From: an uncultured Roseburia sp.
GTDB lineage: Bacteria; Bacillota; Clostridia; Lachnospirales; Lachnospiraceae
Direction of reading: 5' to 3'
Length of the DNA: 9,322 bases
Assembly (NCBI GenBank): GCA_934292805.1
Contig: CAKQXQ010000069.1
Coordinates: 1 to 9,322, forward strand
A program made the translations under genes and the position numbers. Shown here piece by piece: positions 1-6,497 of the stretch. Within the stretch, counting starts at the first letter, position 1. Each line of letters opens with the position of its first letter. The notes under the pieces were generated by a model. It had not been told where the DNA came from. It was given only the letters and a program-made list of their open reading frames with translations, and did not search any database.

Positions 1-1205
1 AGATAACTCCACGGACTGACATAACTTCCGTTTAATGATACACCAAAATGTAAATGATTTCCAGTAGAAATACCTGTACTTCCGACGTAAGCGATCGTCT
101 GGCCTGCAGTCACTGCTGTTCCTTCTGATACTGCAAGGGAGGAACAATGCATATAAACAGTGTATAATCCACCGCCATGGTCGATCATGATATAATTGCC
201 AGCCGCACTGCTGTAATTCGCTGCTTTCACAGTTCCTGCTGCTGCCGCAACAATTGTTGCTCCACCTGCTGCTCCGATATCAATACCCTTGTGATTCGAG
301 GATGCTCCTGCTGTTGGTGACACCCTGGAACCATAATCACTCGTTACTTTCGTGCTGGATGGACAAGGCCATGTAAATGCACCTCCGGTATACGGATTAT
401 CCGTATATGTTTTCCCTTCAGCTGCTGCTTTTGCTGCCGCCGCAGCCTTTTCTGCCTCGATACGCTTGATCTCTGCGATCAGTTCCTTCTGTGCCTGTAT
501 CTCCGCTTCATAATACTTTGCATCACTCTGTGCATCAGTGAGATTGTCAGCAATTCCTGCAAGCTCTGTCTCTTTCTTGTTCATAAGAGCTGCAACCGAC
601 TTCTTCTGGCTTTCCACATTCGCCTTCATCACTTTCAGATCTTCATAATCCTGTTCCAGCTGTGCCTTTGTATTCGTGATCACCTCTACTGTTTCTTCGT
701 ATTCTTTCAGTTTTGCACGATCATACTTCTGGATCTGGATGATATAATCTGTCGTATTCAAAAACTCTGCCATATTCTCAGAATCCAGAAGCTGCTCCAG
801 ATAAGAGGTCTGACTGTTCTCATACATATATCGGATACGTGTCTTCATATCCTCATACTGTCGTTCTTTGTCTTCCTCGGCCTGAGCCAGCTGTTCTTCT
901 GCTCCTGTGATCTCATTACTCTTCGCTGCCAGCTGATTCTCCAGATTTGTAATCTTGGACGAGATATCCACAAGCTGCGAGTTCAGTTCCTTTACCTTAC
1001 TCTCTACGTTGCCTTTGGAATCTTTCAGATCACTGATCAGCTTCTTTGCTTCTTTCAGGCGTTTTTCCAGTGCCTCTTTCTCCTGCTGGGCCTCCTTTAA
1101 GGATGTTGACGAAGCGTCATTCTTCGCCTGGACTGTCATCCCGGCTGCCATCGTAAAAACAAGTATCACTGCAAGAATGCAGTGCAGGATTTTCTTTTTC
1201 TTCAT
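1..1205 (-). CDS. Secreted M23 (LytM-type) murein hydrolase with coiled coil, FtsEX-linked, 3' end beyond window
   Basis: About 401 codons are visible and the C-terminus lies outside the window. The order is: a signal peptide (residues 1-27: four lysines, a hydrophobic core, then TVQA), a long charged coiled coil (about 30-245, rich in K, E, Q and L), an Ala-rich linker (about 250-265), and an M23 peptidase domain (about 285 onward). The zinc and catalytic residues of the LytM family are all visible: H305 and D309 in NHKGID, H353 in YMHC, and H384 and H386 in GNHLHFG. It should therefore be an active zinc endopeptidase cutting peptidoglycan cross-links outside the membrane. The ATG is 4 bases after the ftsX stop and the SD-like GAAAG lies in the ftsX end. 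This layout matches hydrolases activated through FtsEX (EnvC, PcsB and CwlO play this part elsewhere). The coiled coil is the expected contact with FtsX. Partnership is inferred from gene order. Confidence 0.93.
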   Translation of the reverse strand, partial: MKKKKILHCILAVILVFTMAAGMTVQAKNDASSTSLKEAQQEKEALEKRLKEAKKLISDLKDSKGNVESKVKELNSQLVDISSKITNLENQLAAKSNEITGAEEQLAQAEEDKERQYEDMKTRIRYMYENSQTSYLEQLLDSENMAEFLNTTDYIIQIQKYDRAKLKEYEETVEVITNTKAQLEQDYEDLKVMKANVESQKKSVAALMNKKETELAGIADNLTDAQSDAKYYEAEIQAQKELIAEIKRIEAEKAAAAAKAAAEGKTYTDNPYTGGAFTWPCPSSTKVTSDYGSRVSPTAGASSNHKGIDIGAAGGATIVAAAAGTVKAANYSSAAGNYIMIDHGGGLYTVYMHCSSLAVSEGTAVTAGQTIAYVGSTGISTGNHLHFGVSLNGSYVSPWSY

Positions 1206-1209
1206 AGCT

Positions 1210-2118
1210 TTAAACTTTCAAATGCTTTCTGATTGTAATGCGGCTTCCGATAAATCCGATGCCAACACCAAGTATCAACGCTACCGGCACCAGTGTATGG
1301 AACACTTCGTTTACCGGTAAAAACTTCATCATGTTGCTGATAAAAGTAAAATTCTCACCTATATACTCAATGACTCTGCCATACATTGTATACAAGATTC
1401 CAAGTGGGATTGCTGCACCGATCAATCCGATCACAATACCCTCTACAACAAATGGTGCTCTTACAAAATAATCTGTAGCACCGATCAGTTTCATGATCGC
1501 GATCTCTTCACGTCTGACGGAAATACCGACCGTGATTGTATTGCTGATAAGGAATACAGCGACTCCGAGAAGGATGATAATAATTCCTGCAGATATGTAT
1601 CCAATCAGCTTGTTAAAATCTGTCAATGTGTTGGCAACTGCTGCTGACTGATTGACCTTGCGGATTCCATCCAGAGACTGCAGATAGTCAACCAGAGACT
1701 GCTGCATAGATACATCATTCATATAAATTGAATAACTTGACTCATTCACAAGAGGATTATCCCCTGCAAAGCTCTCCGCAACAGATTCATTCCCTTCAAA
1801 ATAAACCTTCTTGAAGCTTTCCCATGCATCATCTGCAGAAACATATTCAACCGCTGCCACTTCCGGTCTTGCCTGGATCTGCTGACCGATCTCGTCGATC
1901 TGTTCCTGCGTCGTTCCCTCATCAAAGAAAACCGTAACTGCTACTCCGGATTCTGCTTCTTTCACCATGGACTGGAAATTCGTTACGATCATATAAAAAA
2001 TTCCAAAAAGGAAAATGCATGCTGTCATCGTTGCGATAGATGCCAGTGAAAACAGCTTATTCTTCCAGATATTCTTCAGTCCCTGTCTGATCGTATAAAA
2101 AAATGTACTAATCCTCAT
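1210..2118 (-). CDS. ftsX: Cell division ABC transporter permease-like protein FtsX
   Basis: A 302-residue protein of usual FtsX length. It has a short cytoplasmic N-terminus, TM1 (about 24-46), a large extracellular domain (about 50-168), then TM2 (about 172-195), TM3 (about 221-245) and TM4 (about 274-293). The conserved cytoplasmic segment RREEIAIMKLIGAT (202-215) after TM2 is typical of the family. With FtsE it forms a complex that does not transport solutes but passes ATPase-driven conformational change to a cell-wall hydrolase through its outer loop. I chose the ATG at 2118, giving MRISTFF. It overlaps the ftsE end by 11 bases, has AAGGGTGA upstream, and matches how FtsX proteins begin. 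An upstream in-frame ATG at 2154 would add 12 residues encoded wholly inside ftsE. The hydrolase gene follows 4 bases downstream. Confidence 0.95.
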   Translation of the reverse strand: MRISTFFYTIRQGLKNIWKNKLFSLASIATMTACIFLFGIFYMIVTNFQSMVKEAESGVAVTVFFDEGTTQEQIDEIGQQIQARPEVAAVEYVSADDAWESFKKVYFEGNESVAESFAGDNPLVNESSYSIYMNDVSMQQSLVDYLQSLDGIRKVNQSAAVANTLTDFNKLIGYISAGIIIILLGVAVFLISNTITVGISVRREEIAIMKLIGATDYFVRAPFVVEGIVIGLIGAAIPLGILYTMYGRVIEYIGENFTFISNMMKFLPVNEVFHTLVPVALILGVGIGFIGSRITIRKHLKV

Positions 2119-2791
2119 CGCTGCTATCACCCTTGCTGTCTTCTGCAACAACACCTTTCTTCATCGTGATGACACGCTTGTTCATTGCTTTCACAATCTC
2201 AAGGTTATGTGTAACAACTACTACTGTTGTTCCGCGGCTGTTGATCTCCTCCAAAAGCTTCATGATCTCCCACGCATTGTGGTTGTCCAGATTACCGGTC
2301 GGCTCATCTGCAAGAAGGATCTTCGGCTCGTTGATCAAAGCCCTGGCGATCGCTACACGCTGCTGCTCACCCCCGGATAACTGTTTTGGATAAGAACGGT
2401 ACTTTGCTGCAAGTCCTACCATAGACAACATTGCAGGCACATTCTTCTTAATGCTTCTGCTTGATTCACCGATGACTTTCTGGGCAAATGCCACATTGTC
2501 ATAGATATTGCGGTCTTTTAACAGACGGAAATCCTGAAAAACAACACCAATGTTTCGGCGGAATTTCGGGATCTGTCTTCTTCTTAACTTGTTTAATTTG
2601 GTTTTGTTAATGGTGATCGTACCCTCTGTCGGTTCAAGTTCCTTCAGTAAAAGTTTGATCAGCGTTGACTTTCCCGAACCACTGTCACCAACAATAAATA
2701 CAAATTCACCTGCTTCAATGTTGAGACTCACGTCATTTAGTGCAGGTATTCCTGCTGTATATGACTTACTGACATGTTCCAACTTAATCAT
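2108..2791 (-). CDS. ftsE: Cell division ATP-binding protein FtsE
   Basis: A 227-residue ABC ATPase, full length for FtsE. Visible motifs are Walker A GDSGSGKST (35-43), the Q-loop glutamine (Q86 in VVFQDF), the signature LSGGEQQR (138-145), Walker B ILLADE (158-163) followed by the D-loop GNLD, and the switch histidine H195 in VVVVTHN. It binds ATP at the inner membrane face and drives FtsX to activate peptidoglycan hydrolysis during division or elongation. The SD is very strong (TAGGAGG, 5 bases before the ATG) and lies in the 15-base gap after the upstream regulator gene. The C-terminal tail is short and acidic (GDSSDED), and its coding sequence overlaps the ftsX start, so the two products are probably translationally coupled. 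Confidence 0.97.
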   Translation of the reverse strand: MIKLEHVSKSYTAGIPALNDVSLNIEAGEFVFIVGDSGSGKSTLIKLLLKELEPTEGTITINKTKLNKLRRRQIPKFRRNIGVVFQDFRLLKDRNIYDNVAFAQKVIGESSRSIKKNVPAMLSMVGLAAKYRSYPKQLSGGEQQRVAIARALINEPKILLADEPTGNLDNHNAWEIMKLLEEINSRGTTVVVVTHNLEIVKAMNKRVITMKKGVVAEDSKGDSSDED

Positions 2792-2806
2792 TGCTTCCTC
2801 CTAAAT

Positions 2807-3895
2807 CTAGTAATCCAATGACTCCATATACTTCATGTATTTTACGACCATAAGAGCGATTTTAAAAGTAATGGCATCCTCGAATACACGAAGATCTAAT
2901 CCTGTATACTTCTGTAACTTGTCAAGTCGATACACTAATGTATTTCTGTGAATATATAACTGACGGGATGTCTCGGAAACATTCAGACTATTTTCAAAAA
3001 ACTTATTGATCGTAGTAAGTGTCTCCTCGTCGAAATCATCCGGCGATTTTCCGTCAAATATTTCTTTTATAAACATCTTGCACAGTGGAATTGGAAGCTG
3101 ATAGATCAGACGTCCGATTCCAAGTGTGGAGTATGCGATCACATCTTTCTCTTCAAAGAAAATCTTGCCTACATCAAGAGCCATGCGTGCCTCTTTGTAA
3201 GAACGGGATACTTCTTTGATATCATTTACAATCGTACCATAAGCGACATGAACTCCCGTATCGGTATCACCCTTAAAGAGATTCACGATCACTTCTGCTG
3301 TTTTATTCAACTCATCATATCCTTCATTGTCAGCAACTTCCCTGACAACGATAATATTCTTCTCATCTACTGCAGTCACAAAATCCTTGGACTTGCCACT
3401 GAAAATACTACGGATCCGCTCCAGTTCATTGCCATCCTTCTCGCGGTTCGTCTCAACAATAAAGACAACTCTGCGGACTTCTGTATCAATATGAAGCTTC
3501 TTCGCCCTGTTATAGATATCAACAAGCAATAAATTATCCAGCAAAAGATTCTTGATAAAGTTATCCTTATCAAATCTTTCTTTATATGCTACCAGAAGAT
3601 TCTGGATTTGGAAACTGGCAATTTTACCCACCATATAGACGTCATCACTGTCTCCGCTTGCAAGCAGGATATATTCCAGTTGATGATCATCAAATACCTT
3701 AAAGAACTGGTATCCATTCACAACCTGACTATCTGCCGGTGACTCTACGAATGCCTGTGCCGCTTCTATGTACTTCTCTGCATCCGTAAAGGTTGCAGCA
3801 AGCACTTTACCTTCAGCATCAATAATGCATAAATCAATTCTGGTAATTCCCTTCAATCCATCAATCGTGTTCTGAAGTATCTGATTTGAAATCAT
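2807..3895 (-). CDS. CdaR/PucR-type transcriptional regulator heading the ftsEX operon
   Basis: A 362-residue regulator in three parts. Residues 1-105 form a ligand-sensing-like domain (CIIDAEGKVLAATF) that resembles the N-terminal part of CdaR-like proteins. Residues about 130-245 form the GGDEF-like middle domain of CdaR proteins. The C-terminus is a PucR-type helix-turn-helix (about 304-332, LNVSETSRQL then HRNTLVYRLDKL), the signature of this family. Classical members sense sugar diacids or purine catabolites, but no such catabolic genes are nearby and the ligand is unknown. The start is supported by AAGGAG 9 bases upstream. It sits 15 bases before ftsE on the same strand with no terminator between, so it is likely co-transcribed with ftsEX and the M23 hydrolase and may control that operon. 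That regulatory role is inferred only from context. Confidence 0.88.
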   Translation of the reverse strand: MISNQILQNTIDGLKGITRIDLCIIDAEGKVLAATFTDAEKYIEAAQAFVESPADSQVVNGYQFFKVFDDHQLEYILLASGDSDDVYMVGKIASFQIQNLLVAYKERFDKDNFIKNLLLDNLLLVDIYNRAKKLHIDTEVRRVVFIVETNREKDGNELERIRSIFSGKSKDFVTAVDEKNIIVVREVADNEGYDELNKTAEVIVNLFKGDTDTGVHVAYGTIVNDIKEVSRSYKEARMALDVGKIFFEEKDVIAYSTLGIGRLIYQLPIPLCKMFIKEIFDGKSPDDFDEETLTTINKFFENSLNVSETSRQLYIHRNTLVYRLDKLQKYTGLDLRVFEDAITFKIALMVVKYMKYMESLDY

Positions 3896-3940
3896 AATCT
3901 TTGCTCCTTCTCTGATCTGACCCTGTTATAACCCCTGTAA

Positions 3941-3949
3941 AATATAGCA
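3941..3949 (-). promoter_or_regulatory. Possible extended -10 promoter for the regulator-ftsEX-hydrolase operon
   Basis: On the minus strand TGC-TATATT forms an extended -10 element, leaving a leader of roughly 40 bases before the regulator ATG. The -35 position (GTGCTT, 17 bases upstream) is poor, which fits an extended -10 promoter. An 8-bp dyad, AAATATAG and CTATATTT at 3940-3947 and 3969-3976, overlaps it. The rest of the 236-base gap holds only the preceding gene's 3' end and terminator. Confidence 0.4.
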
Positions 3950-4020
3950 ACTTCCACAATAAAAAGCACTATATTTCCCTGCGAAAAAAATACCTAGTAT
4001 TTATTTTAATGCAAAACTGC

Positions 4021-4063
4021 AAAAAAAGAAAGAGGAAATGCATATTTTTTTATGCATTTCCTC
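4021..4063 (-). terminator. Intrinsic terminator after the YitT-family gene
   Basis: A perfect 13-bp inverted repeat (4032-4044 with 4051-4063, GAGGAAATGCATA as read on the plus strand) encloses a 6-base loop. On the minus strand the hairpin is followed by TTTCTTTTTTT. It lies about 70 bases beyond the YitT-family stop codon and separates this operon from the regulator-ftsEX operon. Confidence 0.9.
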
Positions 4064-4131
4064 AGTTTTCCATCTAAAATTCCAACTTTCTATCGTGGAC
4101 ATTCTTCACAAAATAATCCCTGACATAAAAA

Positions 4132-5010
4132 TCAGTTCTGCTGATACTCCAAAAATCCCTCTCCGAGTACTTCTCTTACATCGGATACGATCACAAACGC
4201 ATTTGGGTCGATCTCTGACACGATATCCTTCAATTCTACGATCTGTTTTTTTGAAACAACGCAGTAAAGCATACACTTATCTTCGCCGGAATACATTCCC
4301 TTTGCATAAAGTCCTGTGATACCACGATCCAGCTCCTGCAATATTTTATCCGCAACCTCTTTATAGTGATCTGTGATAATAAAAGCTGACTTGGAATATT
4401 TAAAGCCTTCCATCAATCCATCCGAAACCATCGTAGTCACAAAAATTGCCACGATTGAATACATGGCAGCCCGGATACCAAACAGGTACAGACCCAAAAG
4501 TACAATTGCACCATCAAGAACCTGCATGATCTTCACAACCGAATAGTGTCTTAAAAAATGTTGGATCAAAACAGCAAGCATTTCGGTTCCACCCGTAGTC
4601 GATCTCGACAATAAGATCAGCCCCATACCTGCTCCACCGATCAGACCACCAAATACTGCTGCCAGGAAATAATCCTGCTGAGTCAGATCAACTGCCGGAA
4701 TAATAAAAATCCATACGGACAAAAGTACGGTACCTACCACCGTTCTCCATATAAAACGTTTTCCTTTTATCTTATAAGCAAACAAAAACAGTGGAATATT
4801 AAAAGCAATATTCGTAAACCAAAGAGGAATACCTCCTTCTATGATCCCCTCTGTTGCTGCTTTAAGAACAATCGCAAGACCTGTAAATCCTCCTGTAACC
4901 AGTCCGATCGGATCATACAGGCACTGAATGGATGCTGCCAATAGTCCTGTTCCTATAATGAGCATCACATAATCCACCCAAACGGAACGTTTATTCAATA
5001 TTTTCTGCAT
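4132..5010 (-). CDS. YitT-family membrane protein (DUF161 + DUF2179)
   Basis: A 292-residue protein of typical YitT length. The N-terminal two thirds hold about five to six hydrophobic segments (about 13-30, 38-52, 62-80, 90-108, 115-134, 165-195), with the family's glycine-rich motifs GLVTGGFTG (36-44) and STTGGTEML (137-145). The C-terminal cytoplasmic DUF2179 domain (about 205-290) contains LDRGITGL (228-235), close to the usual GRGVT motif, and a conserved end, DPNAFVIV through EVLGEGF (268-286). Function is poorly defined for the family; roles as a transporter or membrane sensor are only suggested. The start overlaps the upstream GT26-like gene by 20 bases and has AAGGAAG upstream, so the two are translationally coupled. 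A strong terminator follows. Confidence 0.93.
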   Translation of the reverse strand: MQKILNKRSVWVDYVMLIIGTGLLAASIQCLYDPIGLVTGGFTGLAIVLKAATEGIIEGGIPLWFTNIAFNIPLFLFAYKIKGKRFIWRTVVGTVLLSVWIFIIPAVDLTQQDYFLAAVFGGLIGGAGMGLILLSRSTTGGTEMLAVLIQHFLRHYSVVKIMQVLDGAIVLLGLYLFGIRAAMYSIVAIFVTTMVSDGLMEGFKYSKSAFIITDHYKEVADKILQELDRGITGLYAKGMYSGEDKCMLYCVVSKKQIVELKDIVSEIDPNAFVIVSDVREVLGEGFLEYQQN

Positions 5011-5692
5011 TCTTGGTCTTCCTTTTCATTTCATCATACTTATTCATAATATTGGTCAGTCTGCTGCGATGAACATGGCTCTTAATACGTCCTAATAGTC
5101 CATGCTTCTTCCTATGTACGGATACACAGCCCATTCCATACCAGATATTGGCATTCATCTTATCTCTGTGTTCAAAAAGAAAATGCTCCTGCAGCGGAGA
5201 TGGCAGCACCGATACGATCACATCCGGTGTCGTTGCGTTCATATCGTTGATCACAGCCTCAAGATCTCCCACACATTGTTCTGTTGCATATTCTCCGGCA
5301 TAGATCAGCTTTGGAAAAAACTCCTTCAACTCCTGTTTTAGTCCTGTAAGCTTTTCTTCTGTCTCTGCCAGTAAAAAGACACTTTTCTTATTGCGTTCAA
5401 CTCGTTTAAAAAATTCGAAATAAAAATCGTTTTCTTCTGTTTCTTTGATCCGCTGCATCGTTTCAAGTCCCGCAGCCTGGATGATCTCTTTCTCCCCGAT
5501 CACTGCAAGATCCAGCGAACTTAATATTTCTTTCATTACCGGGTCTGATTCTGATTGGATCAGCATCTGTGCCGAAATACTCTCGATCACATTCAGCACG
5601 TGATTGCCAAGATATCTTTCCACACACATAATCGCTTCACGAACTGTATAGTTATCAAGCTTCACTCCCAGTATGTCTACTTTCTTTATCAT
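4991..5692 (-). CDS. Divergent WecG/TagA/CpsF (GT26)-like protein, probably lacking catalytic residues
   Basis: A 233-residue protein with the GT26 fold order: N-terminal VDILGVKLDNYTVREAI (5-21), a Rossmann-like middle with VFLLAETEEK (105-114), then DVIVSVLPSPLQEHF (157-171), where PLQE matches the family's P-x-QE motif. Canonical members transfer ManNAc, ManNAcA or glucose to undecaprenyl-linked acceptors at the inner membrane face. Two catalytic landmarks appear lost when I align from memory. The TLNAEH segment reads VIESISA (35-41), and the DGxG segment reads GEKE (66-69), with Gly in place of the catalytic Asp. The C-terminal GLEWLYRL region is also replaced by a basic segment (HRKKHGLLGR, 193-202). 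It may be a non-catalytic or re-purposed relative. The start is supported by AGGAG 6 bases upstream. Confidence 0.78.
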   Translation of the reverse strand: MIKKVDILGVKLDNYTVREAIMCVERYLGNHVLNVIESISAQMLIQSESDPVMKEILSSLDLAVIGEKEIIQAAGLETMQRIKETEENDFYFEFFKRVERNKKSVFLLAETEEKLTGLKQELKEFFPKLIYAGEYATEQCVGDLEAVINDMNATTPDVIVSVLPSPLQEHFLFEHRDKMNANIWYGMGCVSVHRKKHGLLGRIKSHVHRSRLTNIMNKYDEMKRKTKNAENIE

Positions 5693-5739
5693 TCAATACT
5701 CCTGGTTATTTTTCTCAGTTCAAGAAAATTTATGCAAGT

Positions 5740-5768
5740 AGTATAACAAACCATAGCATATTTTTCAA
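5740..5768 (-). promoter_or_regulatory. Sigma-A promoter for the GT26-like/yitT operon
   Basis: On the minus strand the -35 TTGAAA (5763-5768) and -10 TATACT (5740-5745) are separated by 17 bases; each has one mismatch to consensus. Transcription should start near 5733, giving a leader of about 40 bases that ends in AGGAG before the ATG at 5692. Confidence 0.8.
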
Positions 5769-5824
5769 GTTATGTTGAGTTTCCGCTGTTTTGTCAATCT
5801 GATTTCGTTGTTTTATTAGTTAAG

Positions 5825-5857
5825 CTGCGGTATTTTATCTATTGTCTGCGGTATTTT
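5825..5857. repeat. 12-bp direct repeat CTGCGGTATTTT, two copies 21 bp apart
   Basis: CTGCGGTATTTT occurs at 5825-5836 and 5846-5857 with a 21-base period, about two helical turns, so both copies face the same side of the DNA. A shorter copy, CGGTATTTT, occurs at 6108-6116 inside the DnaA-box-like cluster. The pair lies 57-89 bases upstream of the -35 of the GT26-like operon, where an activator could bind. No known factor is recognised. Confidence 0.65.
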
Positions 5858-6039
5858 TTTATTGTGTTACTATATTCTATTTCAATAGTTTCACTCCGTA
5901 TTCTGACAATTTTCGTTCTGTTCTTTCTTTTTTTATTCATTATCCATTTTCATTTTTCTTTGACTTTCTCTTTATTTATCTTGGTTTTTATCACAAATAG
6001 ACAAAACATACATTCGATGTTTTTACTATGTAAACCACG

Positions 6040-6129
6040 TTTTCCACGCGTTTTTAATGTGGATAACGTGGATAACTTTGTGTATAACTCTATTTTACGA
6101 AGAAAAACGGTATTTTTTGATGTGGACAA
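6040..6129. other. DnaA-box-like cluster, oriC-type
   Basis: Against the DnaA box TTATCCACA (TGTGGATAA on the other strand), the plus strand shows TGTGGATAA at 6058-6066 (perfect), CGTGGATAA at 6067-6075, TGTGTATAA at 6079-6087 and TGTGGACAA at 6121-6129 (one mismatch each). All four have the same orientation, and the first two abut. A weaker inverted box, TTTTCCACG (two mismatches), is at 6040-6048, and TTATCCATT is at 5940-5948. Spacing and flanking AT richness resemble a bacterial replication origin or a DnaA-titration site. Neither dnaA nor other origin genes are present in the window, so function is uncertain. Confidence 0.65.
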
Positions 6130-6399
6130 CTTTCTAATAACTTTTTCACATTTAAGGTGCTTTCATGGTTTTTTATCTTTTTTTGTGTAATTTTAACAAA
6201 TCCGTTTTTTTCTCTCCAAAAATATTGTCTTACATTTTCACGAGTATGTATTTTATCTTCTGTATATATCGATACCGAACGATTCCGGATGAAAGCTCTG
6301 TCTGCTCCAATTGGTTGTATTTCTTCGCACTGACTCCACATTACCCCACAAATATCTTGTGCTTAACGTAATCGCTCCATAGCATTTACTACTTAACAT

Positions 6400-6441
6400 A
6401 AAAATAGCAGGCTTGACCGTATTTGTGATCAAACCTGCTAT
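6400..6441 (-). terminator. Intrinsic terminator after the NlpC/P60 gene
   Basis: An inverted repeat, ATAGCAGG at 6404-6411 with CCTGCTAT at 6434-6441, is extended after one mismatch by TTGA/TCAA. On the minus strand the hairpin runs into TTTTT (6400-6404). It starts about 56 bases past the stop codon. Confidence 0.78.
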
Positions 6442-6497
6442 CAATCTGCGTGATAACTTAAATTATAATATCTCGTATCTTAAATTACTGTATCTGT

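Larger units (their letters stand above)
5769..6497. other. AT-rich intergenic region without a convincing gene
   Basis: About 730 bases separate the NlpC/P60 gene from the promoter of the GT26-like operon. From right to left it holds the NlpC/P60 terminator (6400-6441), a segment of more balanced composition (about 6265-6400) with no recognised coding or RNA feature, the DnaA-box-like cluster (6040-6129), a long pyrimidine-rich tract on the plus strand (about 5909-5995), and a 12-base direct repeat (5825-5857). Short open frames here are low-complexity and lack ribosome binding sites. Confidence 0.7.

Noticed and set aside
955..1320. Plus-strand frame over the hydrolase start and ftsX end
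   Set aside because: It is an antisense shadow of two well-supported genes with no SD or recognisable domain.
2119..2154. Upstream in-frame ATG for ftsX
   Set aside because: It would add 12 residues wholly within ftsE that do not resemble FtsX N-termini.
3924..3941. TGTTAT-N6-TGTAAA near the regulator promoter, resembling a WalR box
   Set aside because: The spacer is 6 bases rather than the required 5, and the direct repeat is imperfect.
5773..5797. TTGACA (5792-5797) upstream of the GT26-like gene with TAACTT as a possible -10
   Set aside because: The spacer is 19 bases and the -10 is poor; the TTGAAA-N17-TATACT promoter nearer the gene is much better.
5864..6190. 108-codon plus-strand frame, hydrophobic
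   Set aside because: It is a Phe/Leu-rich translation of the T-rich tract, has no SD, and crosses the DnaA-box-like cluster.
6090..6444. Two minus-strand frames of 83 and 63 codons
   Set aside because: One starts inside the NlpC/P60 terminator, neither has an SD, and no known protein is recognised.
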